A DNA stretch of 32,092 nucleotides, taken from NCBI GenBank assembly GCA_015232465.1, contig JADFZO010000035.1:1-32092 (forward strand). The letters are read 5' to 3'. This stretch comes from Desulfamplus sp. Lineage in GTDB: Bacteria > Desulfobacterota > Desulfobacteria > Desulfobacterales > Desulfobacteraceae. Shown here in pieces: positions 1 through 8,748 of this stretch. The stretch's first letter is position 1; each line of letters starts with the position of its first letter. The position numbers and the translations under genes were made by a program. The notes beneath the pieces are model-generated. The model saw only the letters and a program-made list of their open reading frames with translations, did no database searches and had not been told where the DNA came from.

Positions 1-1
1 A

Positions 2-46
2 ATGGTTAATGAAGCGTTTGATTATCCTCTTATTGTTGGAGTTTAG
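2..46 (+). CDS. 3' end of an unidentified upstream gene (partial)
   Basis: An open frame enters from the left edge and ends at a TAG at 44-46, two bases before the hicA ATG. The visible C-terminus reads (M)VNEAFDYPLIVGV. The Shine-Dalgarno-like GGAG for hicA (38-41) lies inside this frame, as expected for coupled genes. Too little is visible to name a family. An antitoxin is possible, because HicA genes often sit beside one, but that is a guess. Chance readthrough is an alternative. Confidence 0.3.
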   Translation: MVNEAFDYPLIVGV

Positions 47-47
47 A

Positions 48-284
48 ATGGGGAGACTTTCAGGTTTTAGTTATCGACAAATCATAAAAATATTAAAAAA
101 GTTTGGATTTGCTTTTGACAGACAGGCAGCAGGAAGTCATGAAATTTGGCATAATGTTCAAACAGACAGATATACAACCATTCCTAATCATCATGGAGAT
201 ATGCCAGAAGGAACATTAAGAGTTTACAACAGACAATCTATACATAACCTAAAGGTGATTTGTGAAATTAGAAGATATTGTTGA
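48..284 (+). CDS. hicA: HicA-family toxin (mRNA interferase type)
   Basis: Small 78-residue protein resembling HicA, a double-stranded-RNA-binding-fold mRNA interferase from type II toxin-antitoxin systems. The family hallmarks are visible: an N-terminal FSYRQIIKILKKFGF segment, the GSHEIW motif carrying the catalytic histidine, and a C-terminal PNHHGDMPEGTLR segment followed by RQ. I chose the ATG at 48 because GGAG sits about 7 bases upstream. The longer frame from position 9 adds an unlikely leucine-rich leader. The last 23 bases overlap the next gene. No HicB-like antitoxin follows, so the partner is either off the left edge or replaced by the downstream DUF6883/DUF4926 genes. The C-terminus ends in a less typical CEIRRYC tail. 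Family call is good; toxicity is inferred. Confidence 0.75.
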   Translation: MGRLSGFSYRQIIKILKKFGFAFDRQAAGSHEIWHNVQTDRYTTIPNHHGDMPEGTLRVYNRQSIHNLKVICEIRRYC

Positions 285-609
285 TAAAATATATATTGAT
301 CCACGTAAGCTGACACATTATGTTCTTGACATAAGCTCTCCACATGGAAAACATAAAGCTGTTCTTTTTGAAAAACTACTTGGATTTACAAAAGAAAATT
401 ACACATCTCTTTTATATGAAATTGAAAGTAGGGCAATGCAATCTGAAATCACTTTTCACAGTCAGGATCATTTTGGAAAACGTTATCTTGCTGACATTAC
501 AGTTCAAGGGACAGAAGGAAGAGAGGCAGTTGTCAGAACGGGTTGGCTCATACATCCAGAAACCAAAGAAGCAAATCTTGTAACACTTTATATAAGGAAA
601 AAAACATGA
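262..609 (+). CDS. DUF6883-like protein, unknown function
   Basis: A 115-residue protein starting at GTG 262, with AAAGGTG at 251-257 as ribosome binding site. The family feature I recognise is the SSPHGKHKAVLFEKLLGF block (about residues 26-43), the glycine-histidine-lysine signature of DUF6883. A charged C-terminal half ends RTGWLIHPETKEANLVTLYIRKK, resembling a small nuclease- or toxin-like fold in layout, but no catalytic motif can be assigned. It overlaps hicA by 23 bases at its start and the next gene by 4 bases (ATGA) at its end, so the three are very probably co-translated. In other genomes DUF6883 and DUF4926 genes are often neighbours (from memory), which hints at a two-protein toxin-antitoxin or immunity pair. 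No function is established. Confidence 0.6.
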   Translation: MKLEDIVDKIYIDPRKLTHYVLDISSPHGKHKAVLFEKLLGFTKENYTSLLYEIESRAMQSEITFHSQDHFGKRYLADITVQGTEGREAVVRTGWLIHPETKEANLVTLYIRKKT

Positions 610-929
610 TGCCTAATATAGGAGATATAATAGAACTTATAACAAACATTCCAGAAAAAACTTTGAGTGTGGGAATGCGTGGAGTTGTTGTTCATTCTCA
701 CGGTGATGATGTTTATGAAATTGAATTTACTAATGAAGAAGGTGAAACTCTTGATTTCACCAGCTTAAATAAGAAAAATTTTATGGTAATATGGAAATCA
801 GAAACAAAACAATGGATTCCTATTGCAGAACAAACATCTTCGCTTATTTCTGAAATGCCTGATGATATGGCAAAACAAGTATTGGATTTTGCACGATTTT
901 TATTTTTCAGGAATTGCAACACAATCTAA
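606..929 (+). CDS. DUF4926-like protein with DUF2281-like tail, C-terminus frameshifted
   Basis: 107 residues as read, starting at ATG 606 within the ATGA overlap with the previous stop. AGGA lies about 8 bases upstream. Residues 3-60 look like DUF4926, a small beta-rich domain (GDIIELITNIPEKTLSVGMRG then VYEIEF and GETLDF). Residues 75-101 (LISEMPDDMAKQVLDFARFL) look like the DUF2281 helix pair often seen in antitoxin-like proteins. The frame then breaks into RNCNTI and stops at 927-929. Adding one T to the T run at 903-907 would instead continue QELQHNLTQTVSETLEIARD to a TAG at 968-970, an amphipathic tail with good codon sense. The copy is therefore either frameshifted or carries a sequencing error. 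Function unknown; an antitoxin or immunity role is a guess from the context. Confidence 0.6.
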   Translation: MMPNIGDIIELITNIPEKTLSVGMRGVVVHSHGDDVYEIEFTNEEGETLDFTSLNKKNFMVIWKSETKQWIPIAEQTSSLISEMPDDMAKQVLDFARFLFFRNCNTI

Positions 930-956
930 CACAAACTGTCTCTGAAACTCTGGAAA

Positions 957-985
957 TTGCTCGTGATTAGGAAAAAAAATATAAG
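957..985 (+). promoter_or_regulatory. candidate sigma-70 promoter for the carB operon
   Basis: TTGCTC at 957-962 and TATAAG at 980-985 are separated by 17 bases. The -10 box is close to consensus; the -35 box matches only its TTG. It sits about 50 bases before the carB start, partly inside the restored reading frame of the DUF4926-like gene. Seen by eye only, no scoring. Confidence 0.3.
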
Positions 986-1036
986 AATATTAATGAAGAA
1001 TTTACACTAAAAATAAGCAAGGGATAAGACAACAAC

Positions 1037-4000
1037 ATGCCAAAAAGAACAGATATAAACAAAATTTTAATTATTGGTGCGGGTCCGATTATCATAAGTC
1101 AGGCTTGCGAATTTGACTACTCAGGCACTCAGGCGTGCAAAGCTCTAAAAGAGGAAGGGTATGAGGTTGTTTTGATAAACTCCAACCCAGCCACAATTAT
1201 GACTGACCCTGATACAGCAGACAGAGTCTATATTGAACCTATAACTCCTGAAACGGTTGAAAAGGTGATTGCAAAAGAGCGACCAGATGCACTTTTGCCA
1301 ACACTTGGGGGGCAAACTGGCTTAAATACTGCTGTTGAAGTCGCAAAAAGAGGAGTTCTTGAAAAATACAGTGTTGAGATGATTGGAGCATCAGTTGAGG
1401 CTATAAAAAAAGCAGAAGACAGAGAGCTTTTCCGCGATGCCATGAATCGGATAAATTTACGTATTCCCCGAAGCGGATTTGCAACAAACATGTTTGAGGT
1501 AGAGAAGGTTGCTGAAGAGATAGGCTTTCCAATAATTGTTCGACCAAGTTTTACACTTGGCGGAACAGGCGGCGGTGTTGCCTACAATCCTGAAGAGCTT
1601 GCTACTCTTGCCAAAAAAGGGCTTGATGCAAGTTTTATCGGTCAAGTTATGCTTGAAGAGTCAGTTCTTGGCTGGAAAGAGTATGAGCTTGAGGTTATGA
1701 GAGATCACGCTGGAAATGTCGTTATTATCTGCTCTATTGAAAATATTGATCCAATGGGCGTTCACACAGGAGACAGCATCACAGTTGCACCTGCTCAAAC
1801 CCTTTCTGACAAAGAATACCAGATGCTAAGAGACGCATCTATTGCAATCATGCAAGAGATTGGCGTTGATACTGGAGGTTCTAATGTTCAGTTTGCCATA
1901 AACCCTGTTAATGGCGAGATGATCATTGTTGAGATGAACCCAAGAGTATCAAGAAGCTCTGCACTTGCATCTAAAGCCACTGGCTTTCCAATTGCAAAGA
2001 TTGCAGCAAAACTTGCAGTTGGCTTTACCTTAGATGAGATCAAAAACGACATCACAGGTGAGACGCTTGCCTGTTTTGAGCCATCAATTGATTATTGCGT
2101 TGTAAAAATTCCACGCTGGACATTTGAAAAGTTCCCTGAAGCTGATGATGTGCTTACAACTGCTATGAAGTCAGTTGGTGAAACCATGTCAATTGGCAGA
2201 ACCTTTAAAGAGGCTTTGCAAAAGGGATTGAGATCGCTTGAGATTGGCAGATTTGGCTTTGGTGCAGATGGAAAAGACCCAGTTGCTGGCTCAGTTTCAA
2301 GAACTGAACTTGAGTATAGGCTCGCAACTCCAAATTCTCAGAGAATTTTTTATATCAAATATGCTCTTGAAAATGGTATGACTATTGACCACATAAACGA
2401 GCTTACTGGTATTGACCCATGGTTTTTATATCAGATGAAGCAGATTGTGGATTTTCAAAAAACAATAGAGACGCACGGAGGCGACTCTTTGCAATCTAAA
2501 ATCTCTTTTGAGATGATGGAAAAGGCAAAACGATGGGGATTTTCAGACAGACAGCTTGCACACTTAACAGGCTTCTCAGAAGAGCAGATTGAGACGCACA
2601 GGAAAAAGTTAGGAATTGTGCCAGTCTATAAACTTGTGGATACTTGTGCCGCAGAATTTAGAGCATCTACGCCATATTATTACTCAACTTATGAAAAAGA
2701 GTGCGAAGCAAGGGTATCTGATCGCAAAAAGGTTATGATTTTAGGCGGCGGACCTAATAGAATCGGACAGGGGATAGAGTTTGACTACTGCTGTGTTCAG
2801 GCATCTTTTGCATTAAAAGAAGAGGGGGTTGAGAGCATAATGGTCAATAGCAACCCTGAAACTGTGAGCACAGATTATGACACATCAGATAAGCTCTACT
2901 TTGAGCCTCTTACCCGTGAAGATGTTTTGCATATTATAGAAAAAGAGAAGCCTGATGGCGTAATTGTTCAGTTTGGCGGACAAACTCCGCTAAATCTTGC
3001 AACTTCCCTCAAAAAAGCTGGTGCCCCAATTATTGGTACAAGCCCTGAAAGTATTGATATGGCTGAAAATAGAGACCTATTTCAAGCAATGCTAAGGAAA
3101 CTTAATATTGCCCAGCCAGCAAACGGCATTGCCACAAATTTTCCAGAAGCTCAAAAGGTTGCAAAAGAGATTGGATACCCTGTGATGGTAAGACCCTCAT
3201 TTGTGCTTGGCGGCCGGGCAATGAAGATAGTTTATGAGCCAAAAGAGCTTGAAGAGTATTTTAACCTTGCAATATCAGCCTCTCCTGATCACCCCGTTTT
3301 AATTGACCAATTTTTAGAAGACGCGTTTGAGCTTGATGTTGATGCAATTTGCGATGGAGAGCGAACAGTAATTGGCGGAATGATGGAGCATATTGAAGAG
3401 GCTGGCATCCACTCTGGAGATTCAGCTTGCGTTCTGCCGCCTTACAGCATTCCAGAAAATCTTATTCAAGAGATGGCAGATGCGACCCGTGCTATTGCAA
3501 AAGAGCTTAAAGTTATAGGGCTTATGAATATTCAATTTGCCATTATGAATGAAAAAGTCTATGTGCTTGAGGTCAATCCGCGTGCATCAAGAACAGTGCC
3601 GTTTGTAAGTAAAGCTACTGGTGTTCCTTTGGCTAAAATTGCCACAAAGGTTATGCTTGGTAAAACCCTTGATGAGCTTGGCTTTACAAAAGAGGTTATT
3701 CCACGCCACTATTCAGTTAAAGAGGCTGTTATGCCTTTTGACAGATTTGATAAGGTTGATCCTGTTCTTGGTCCTGAGATGAAGTCAACTGGCGAAGTTA
3801 TGGGAATTGACATGGATTTAGGAGCAGCAGTTGCTAAAGCCCAGCTTGGTGCAGGTCAAAATCTTCCAACTCATGGCACTGTCTTTATAAGCGTTCAAGA
3901 CAGCGATAAAAATGCAGCTCTGCCTGTTGCACGAGAGTTTTATGAGATGGGCTTTAAGCTCCTTGCAACAAGAGGAACTGCAACTTTTTTAAAAGATAAT

Positions 4001-4267
4001 GCAATTCCAGCAAAGGTTGTGGAAAAGGTATCAACTGGCAGACCTCATGTTGTTGATGCTGTGAAAAATAACGAGATTCAGCTTATTTTAAACACAGGTG
4101 CAAGCAGGCAGACAAAAAGGGACGGCTATGAGATTAGACGTGCTGCAATAAGATATAAAATCCCCTACGCAACCACAACAGATGGAGCAAAGGCGATTTG
4201 CAGGGCAATCAAGGCACTAAAAAAAGAGCCTCTGACTGTAAAGTCGATTCAGGAGTATCATTGTTAA
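1037..4267 (+). CDS. carB: carbamoyl-phosphate synthase, large subunit
   Basis: 1076 residues, full length for CarB. It makes carbamoyl phosphate from ammonia (supplied by CarA from glutamine), bicarbonate and two ATP, for pyrimidine and arginine synthesis. The two homologous halves are clear: the first begins [19 protein letters not shown] (about residues 15-33), the second [16 protein letters not shown] (about residue 570). Each half carries an ATP-grasp core with [12 protein letters not shown] and [11 protein letters not shown] loops and EMNPR / EVNPR metal-binding motifs. The C-terminal MGS-like allosteric domain begins near residue 946 ([15 protein letters not shown]) and carries the ATRGTATFL segment. 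The first nucleotide loop reads GPIIIS where GPIVIG is usual. carA is not in the window. It heads a + strand operon with purF 23 bases downstream. Confidence 0.97.
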   Translation: MPKRTDINKILIIGAGPIIISQACEFDYSGTQACKALKEEGYEVVLINSNPATIMTDPDTADRVYIEPITPETVEKVIAKERPDALLPTLGGQTGLNTAVEVAKRGVLEKYSVEMIGASVEAIKKAEDRELFRDAMNRINLRIPRSGFATNMFEVEKVAEEIGFPIIVRPSFTLGGTGGGVAYNPEELATLAKKGLDASFIGQVMLEESVLGWKEYELEVMRDHAGNVVIICSIENIDPMGVHTGDSITVAPAQTLSDKEYQMLRDASIAIMQEIGVDTGGSNVQFAINPVNGEMIIVEMNPRVSRSSALASKATGFPIAKIAAKLAVGFTLDEIKNDITGETLACFEPSIDYCVVKIPRWTFEKFPEADDVLTTAMKSVGETMSIGRTFKEALQKGLRSLEIGRFGFGADGKDPVAGSVSRTELEYRLATPNSQRIFYIKYALENGMTIDHINELTGIDPWFLYQMKQIVDFQKTIETHGGDSLQSKISFEMMEKAKRWGFSDRQLAHLTGFSEEQIETHRKKLGIVPVYKLVDTCAAEFRASTPYYYSTYEKECEARVSDRKKVMILGGGPNRIGQGIEFDYCCVQASFALKEEGVESIMVNSNPETVSTDYDTSDKLYFEPLTREDVLHIIEKEKPDGVIVQFGGQTPLNLATSLKKAGAPIIGTSPESIDMAENRDLFQAMLRKLNIAQPANGIATNFPEAQKVAKEIGYPVMVRPSFVLGGRAMKIVYEPKELEEYFNLAISASPDHPVLIDQFLEDAFELDVDAICDGERTVIGGMMEHIEEAGIHSGDSACVLPPYSIPENLIQEMADATRAIAKELKVIGLMNIQFAIMNEKVYVLEVNPRASRTVPFVSKATGVPLAKIATKVMLGKTLDELGFTKEVIPRHYSVKEAVMPFDRFDKVDPVLGPEMKSTGEVMGIDMDLGAAVAKAQLGAGQNLPTHGTVFISVQDSDKNAALPVAREFYEMGFKLLATRGTATFLKDNAIPAKVVEKVSTGRPHVVDAVKNNEIQLILNTGASRQTKRDGYEIRRAAIRYKIPYATTTDGAKAICRAIKALKKEPLTVKSIQEYHC

Positions 4268-4290
4268 GGTAAATTCAGGAATATTTAAAG

Positions 4291-5721
4291 ATGAATAAAA
4301 TAATGATTGAAAACAACAGACCTAAAGAAGAGTGTGGTGTTTTTGGAATATACAGACACCCTGAAGCTGCCCAATTGACCTATTTTGGGCTTTATGCACT
4401 TCAGCACAGAGGACAGGAGAGTGCTGGAATTTCAGTTGCAAGAGAAAATGATAAGATTTTCTCGCATAAAGGCATGGGGCTTGTACATGACATCTTTGAG
4501 ATGGAGGATTTAAAAAAGATAGAGGGGGGCGGCGGCAGTGCAATCGGGCATGTTCGATACTCCACAACTGGAGACTCAAACCTTACAAATGCCCAGCCCT
4601 TTGTTGTGCAACATAGAGGAAGAGCTTATGCTGTTGCTCATAACGGAAATTTGGTCAATGCCCATATTTTAAAAAATGAGTTGGAAGAGAATGGCTCAAT
4701 TTTCCAAACCACAATGGATAGCGAGGTGTTTCTTCACCTTTTTATTAAAAATTTAAAGCAGGGTAATGTTATTCAAGCTATCCAGAAATCTGTTGCAAAA
4801 ATTGAGGGGGCTTACTCGTTTGTGCTTCTAACCTGCAAAGGTGAGGTTATTGGGGTAAAAGACCCGCATGGATTTAGACCATTGGCTTTAGGTAAACTCA
4901 ATGGTCATTATGTGCTTGCATCAGAGACCTGTGCGTTTGATTTGGTTCAGGCAGAATTTGTGCGTGAGCTTGATCCGGGTGAAATTGTGATAATCAACGA
5001 AGATGGTGCCCAAAGCATTAAACCTGAAAATCCTTTTGAAAAACGCTCTCTTTGCATATTTGAGTATATCTACTTTGCAAGACCAGACAGCACAATATTT
5101 GGCAAGAACGTCTATCAGATGAGAAAAGCACTTGGTCGGCAGCTTGCAAGAGAATCTCATGTTGATGCTGATTTTGTTATGCCATTTCCAGATTCAGGCA
5201 ACTACTCTGCCATTGGTTATGCTGAGGAGTCTGGCATTCCTTTTGAGATGGCAATGATAAGAAACCATTATGTTGGAAGAAGTTTTATTCAGCCAACCCA
5301 AAGCATGAGAGATTTTGCAGTGCGTATTAAGCTCAATCCAGTAAGAGAGCTGATAAAAGGCAAAGAGATTATAATTATTGAAGACTCAATAATCAGAGGT
5401 ACAACTGCACGAACAAGGGTTCAAGCCTTACGTGATCTTGGGGCAAAAAAGGTTCACATGAGAATAAGCTGTCCGCCTCACAGATTTCCCTGCTATTATG
5501 GCATTGATTTTTCAACCAAAGGTGAGCTTGTAGCTGCCACAAAAACCGAAGCTGAACTTACCCGATTTTTAGGGCTTGATACTTTGCATTATCTATCAAT
5601 AGATGGAATGCTTGAGGCAAGCGGAGTTGAGAATCCTTCAAATAACTTTTGCAAGGCGTGCTTTGATGGTTCATATCCTGTTGCGTTTGATTCTACTCTT
5701 TCAAAACAGTGCATGGGGTAA
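4291..5721 (+). CDS. purF: amidophosphoribosyltransferase (Fe-S type)
   Basis: 476 residues. PurF commits PRPP to purine synthesis by forming 5-phosphoribosylamine with glutamine nitrogen. The N-terminal Ntn glutaminase has its nucleophile at Cys15 in EECGVFGIY after a short propeptide that is probably cleaved, and includes LQHRGQESAGI and GHVRYSTTG. The C-terminal phosphoribosyltransferase domain has the PRPP loop IIIEDSIIRGTT. Cysteines in SLCIFEY, CPPHRFPCYYG and NNFCKACFDG match the 4Fe-4S ligands of the Bacillus-type enzyme, so this is the oxygen-sensitive clustered form rather than the E. coli type. The start at 4291 follows AGGA by 10 bases. An ATG at 4303 would give a shorter propeptide but has no ribosome site. 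Second gene of the carB operon. Confidence 0.96.
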   Translation: MNKIMIENNRPKEECGVFGIYRHPEAAQLTYFGLYALQHRGQESAGISVARENDKIFSHKGMGLVHDIFEMEDLKKIEGGGGSAIGHVRYSTTGDSNLTNAQPFVVQHRGRAYAVAHNGNLVNAHILKNELEENGSIFQTTMDSEVFLHLFIKNLKQGNVIQAIQKSVAKIEGAYSFVLLTCKGEVIGVKDPHGFRPLALGKLNGHYVLASETCAFDLVQAEFVRELDPGEIVIINEDGAQSIKPENPFEKRSLCIFEYIYFARPDSTIFGKNVYQMRKALGRQLARESHVDADFVMPFPDSGNYSAIGYAEESGIPFEMAMIRNHYVGRSFIQPTQSMRDFAVRIKLNPVRELIKGKEIIIIEDSIIRGTTARTRVQALRDLGAKKVHMRISCPPHRFPCYYGIDFSTKGELVAATKTEAELTRFLGLDTLHYLSIDGMLEASGVENPSNNFCKACFDGSYPVAFDSTLSKQCMG

Positions 5722-5738
5722 AAATAAAGGTTTTTATA

Positions 5739-6812
5739 ATGCAAAAACAAACCGTAGCATTTTCAAAAAACTCGTCTAATCTATTTTTTCATATTCTTAC
5801 AAAGTGCAATTTGTCTTGCCAACACTGTTATATAAATCCTAAACAGCACGGAACAGAGACTCTAAAGATTGATACAATAAAAGAGTGGTTAGCTCTGTTT
5901 GCTCAGTTCTCTAAAAAATCTGAAGAGATTAATGTGATATTTCTTGGCGGTGAGCCAACTTTGCACCCTGATTTGGCTATTGCAATCAAAGAGGCACGAA
6001 AGATTGGATTTAAATCAATCACTATTGATACTAACGGCTATCTTTTCCACAACATACTTGAAAAAATAACCCCTGAAGATGTTGATTTTATAAGTTTTTC
6101 ATTAGATGGTGCAACTCAAAAAACCAACGATTCTATACGGGGCAAGGGCTGTTATAATACTGTGCTTGCTGGGGTAAAAAAGGCGGTTGGTTTGGGGTTT
6201 GCAATATCAATGATCTATACTGTAAGTTCAGATAATCTCCATGAGCTTGAACTTATGCCTGAACTTGTAAATGGTCTTGGTATCCAGCGTTTTTTCATAC
6301 AGGTTATTGGCATTCGCGGGGCATCTGCTGAAATAAATCGATCAAATAGTGCCAATACTCAGCATCAGGTATCTAAAAAAGAGTGGCTTGATACTGTTCC
6401 AAAGGTTGCTAAAAAAATTAAAGATTTGGGAATTAGCGTAACATATCCTAAGGTTTTTCTTGAAGATGGCGAAGATTTTGAGTGTGCTGGGCTTGTTGCT
6501 GATAACTACTTTATATTTCCAAACGGCAGGGTCTATCGCTGTCCACTCTGTGAAGATTATCCGCTCCATAGCCTTGAGATAATAGGACCTTGCACCCCAA
6601 GCGGATACACAGTTGATCTTTACAAAAATGTTAGAAAAAATGACCATGTAATAGTTTCAACCCCAAAGATAAACGAAAGTGATCTCTTTAAACTTGATAT
6701 TGCAGAAGGGTGCGTGATGAACAAACTTATTCAGCCTGGCAATCTTGCCTACAAACTTAATGGAGAACCATCTTATCGGGTTGCCTGCTGTATGCTAAAA
6801 GAGAGTTACTAA
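5739..6812 (+). CDS. radical SAM protein with SPASM-like C-terminus, substrate unknown
   Basis: 357 residues from ATG 5739, chosen because AAAGG sits 8 bases upstream. A frame from 5709 would overlap purF and has no ribosome site. The radical SAM cluster motif is CNLSCQHCY (CxxxCxxC, about residues 24-31), followed by the SAM-binding GGEP motif (FLGGEPTLHP) and a TIM-barrel pattern with TIDTNG and FSLDG. The C-terminal third has further cysteines (ECAG, FPNGRVYRCPLCEDYP, EGCVMN, ACCML) typical of a SPASM or twitch auxiliary cluster domain. Related enzymes mature peptides, act as anaerobic sulfatase maturases, or modify cofactors. No precursor peptide is visible next to it. It lies 17 bases after purF and 17 bases before the S1 gene, so it is co-transcribed with nucleotide genes for no obvious reason. 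Family is firm, substrate unknown. Confidence 0.85.
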   Translation: MQKQTVAFSKNSSNLFFHILTKCNLSCQHCYINPKQHGTETLKIDTIKEWLALFAQFSKKSEEINVIFLGGEPTLHPDLAIAIKEARKIGFKSITIDTNGYLFHNILEKITPEDVDFISFSLDGATQKTNDSIRGKGCYNTVLAGVKKAVGLGFAISMIYTVSSDNLHELELMPELVNGLGIQRFFIQVIGIRGASAEINRSNSANTQHQVSKKEWLDTVPKVAKKIKDLGISVTYPKVFLEDGEDFECAGLVADNYFIFPNGRVYRCPLCEDYPLHSLEIIGPCTPSGYTVDLYKNVRKNDHVIVSTPKINESDLFKLDIAEGCVMNKLIQPGNLAYKLNGEPSYRVACCMLKESY

Positions 6813-6829
6813 ATTAGGATTATTTAAAG

Positions 6830-7669
6830 ATGCTTGAAATTGGAAATTATAACGAGCTTGTTGTGCAAAGGGAGGTCTCTTTTGGCTTTTATCTAAATCC
6901 AAAAGAGGAGGAGGTTCTGCTTCCATCAAAATATGTTCCTGAAACTGGTCTTAAACCCGGTGATAAAATAATGGTCTTTATCTATACAGATTCTGAAGAT
7001 AGACCAATTGCCACAACTTTAAAACCAAATGCTGTTGTTGGAGAGTTTGCCTATCTTAAAGTTACAGATATAGCTCCATTTGGAGCTTTTTTAGATTGGG
7101 GGCTTGAAAAAGAGCTATTTATCCCTAAAAATGAGATGGTTCTGCTTTTTAAAAAAGGGGAGCGTCATGTTGTTAAGCTCTGCCTTGATAAAGATACCAA
7201 TAGGGTCTATGCAACAGCAAAAATTGAAGATAATTGCATTAAATATATGGCTGGAGTTACTGAAGGTATGGCTGTTGATCTTCTTATCTATGCTATAACT
7301 AACCTTGGTTATAAGGCTATTATCAACAACACACATTATGGAGTGCTATATAAAAATGAGACTTTTGAGCCTCTGAAAGTTGGAGATAGAACAAAGGGGT
7401 ATATTCACCGAATAAGAGATGATGGTAAAATTGATCTTAGGCTAAAAAAAGCTGGGTATAGCTCTGTTGAAGAGTCAGCAGCTAAAATAGTTGATATGTT
7501 AAAAGATGATGGGGGATTTATCCCCTTACATGATAAAAGCCCAACTGATGCTATTATGCAAAAGTTTGGTATGAGTAAAAAAGAGTTTAAACGCTCAATT
7601 GGCAAGCTATACAAAGAGAGAACCATTAATATAAGCGATAATGGCATATCTTTATTAGAGTTCAATTAG
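6830..7669 (+). CDS. CvfB-like S1-domain RNA-binding protein
   Basis: 279 residues, matching the length and layout of the CvfB/YitL family: tandem S1-like OB folds followed by a small winged-helix domain. The first domain begins NELVVQREVSFGFYLNPKEE. A classical S1 domain follows (VGEFAYLKVTDIAPFGAFLDWG, about residues 70-91), with KELFIP after it. A third repeat runs to GYIHRIRDDGKIDLRLKK, and a C-terminal SPTDAIMQKFGMSKKEFKRS winged helix closes the protein. CvfB affects virulence-factor expression in Staphylococcus and binds RNA; in Gram-negative anaerobes the role is not known. Cytoplasmic, no signal peptide. Fourth gene of the carB operon, 17 bases after the radical SAM gene, with a TAGGA-type ribosome site like its neighbours. 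Confidence 0.8.
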   Translation: MLEIGNYNELVVQREVSFGFYLNPKEEEVLLPSKYVPETGLKPGDKIMVFIYTDSEDRPIATTLKPNAVVGEFAYLKVTDIAPFGAFLDWGLEKELFIPKNEMVLLFKKGERHVVKLCLDKDTNRVYATAKIEDNCIKYMAGVTEGMAVDLLIYAITNLGYKAIINNTHYGVLYKNETFEPLKVGDRTKGYIHRIRDDGKIDLRLKKAGYSSVEESAAKIVDMLKDDGGFIPLHDKSPTDAIMQKFGMSKKEFKRSIGKLYKERTINISDNGISLLEFN

Positions 7670-7688
7670 TTAAATAGGGTTATAAAAT

Positions 7689-8711
7689 ATGGCTTCTACA
7701 ATTAAAGAGATTGAGTTGCTTGCAGGGCAGAGGCTCATGGTTGGATTTGAAGGGCAAGAGTTAAATTGCGAACTAAAATGGCTCATAAAAGATATTAAAG
7801 TTGCTGGAATAATTCTCTTTTCTATCAATATAGTATCAAAAGAGCAGGTAAAAAAGTTATGTGAATCTGCTCAAGAGTATGCAAAAGATTGCCATCGCTC
7901 TCCATTAATTATTGCTGTTGATCAAGAGGGGGGCGATGTTGCAAGGCTAAAACCACCTGATTTTACAGCCTTTCTTGGCAATCCTCACATTAAAGATATT
8001 AATGATGCCCAAAACTTTGCATCTATCACAGCAGAGGAGCTAAAAGCAGTTGATATAAATATGAACTTTGCCCCTGTTGTTGATTGTGTTCCAAATGCCA
8101 ATAAGATGGCTGATGGTTTTAAAAGCATTATGGCAAATCGGGCATTTTTGGGCACGCCCCAAAATATTGCAACACTTGGCTCATGCGTTATAGAGACTTT
8201 TCAAAAAAATGGGATAATGGCAGTTGCCAAACATTTTCCTGGAATTGGCAGAACTACCCTTGATTCACATTTAGAGCTTCCAACTCTTTTTGCAAAAGAT
8301 GCAGATAAATCTTTGATGGAGCTATCTGATCTTATCCCCTTTAAAGCTGCTATAAAATCAGATGTTGCGGGTATTATGCTATCTCACATTTTATATGAAG
8401 ATTTAGATAGCGATTTGCCAGCAAGTCTATCTTATAAAATTGCAAAAAAGCTGCTTCGTGATGAGATGGGCTATAATGGGGTTGTGATGAGTGATGACTT
8501 AGATATGAAGGCAATTAAATTTGATATTAAAGATAGTATAAGGCATATATTAAATGCAGAGGTTGATATTGCCCTTATCTGCCACAAAGGTCCAGCAATT
8601 GAAGAGGCTTTTAATCAGATTAAACATCTGATCTCAACTGATGAAAAGCTGCATGAAAAGGCAGTTGAATCAGCAGATAGAGTTAAATCTCTTAAAATGG
8701 CATATCTTTAA
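7689..8711 (+). CDS. nagZ: glycoside hydrolase family 3, NagZ-like beta-N-acetylhexosaminidase
   Basis: 340 residues, a single GH3 N-terminal TIM barrel with no signal peptide, as in cytoplasmic NagZ, which removes N-acetylglucosamine from anhydromuropeptides in peptidoglycan recycling. Visible motifs are VDQEGGDVARL, NFAPVVD, KHFPGIGRTTLDSH and SDDLDM. Asp192-Ser193-His194 gives the Asp-His acid/base dyad of the family, and Asp269 is the expected nucleophile. The loop is KHFPGIG where KHFPGHG is usual, so one histidine that normally lines the active site is isoleucine here. Last gene of the carB operon, 19 bases after the S1 gene. It converges with tsaD 37 bases away; no clear terminator was seen between them. 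Substrate assignment is inferred from the family. Confidence 0.82.
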   Translation: MASTIKEIELLAGQRLMVGFEGQELNCELKWLIKDIKVAGIILFSINIVSKEQVKKLCESAQEYAKDCHRSPLIIAVDQEGGDVARLKPPDFTAFLGNPHIKDINDAQNFASITAEELKAVDINMNFAPVVDCVPNANKMADGFKSIMANRAFLGTPQNIATLGSCVIETFQKNGIMAVAKHFPGIGRTTLDSHLELPTLFAKDADKSLMELSDLIPFKAAIKSDVAGIMLSHILYEDLDSDLPASLSYKIAKKLLRDEMGYNGVVMSDDLDMKAIKFDIKDSIRHILNAEVDIALICHKGPAIEEAFNQIKHLISTDEKLHEKAVESADRVKSLKMAYL

Positions 8712-8748
8712 TAAAATCAGATAGTTAAAATCTAATCTTTAAAATATT

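Noticed and set aside
210-284. A possible frameshift in the hicA C-terminus
   Set aside because: The in-frame reading GTLRVYNRQSI keeps the family's GTLR and RQ residues, while the other frame stops sooner.
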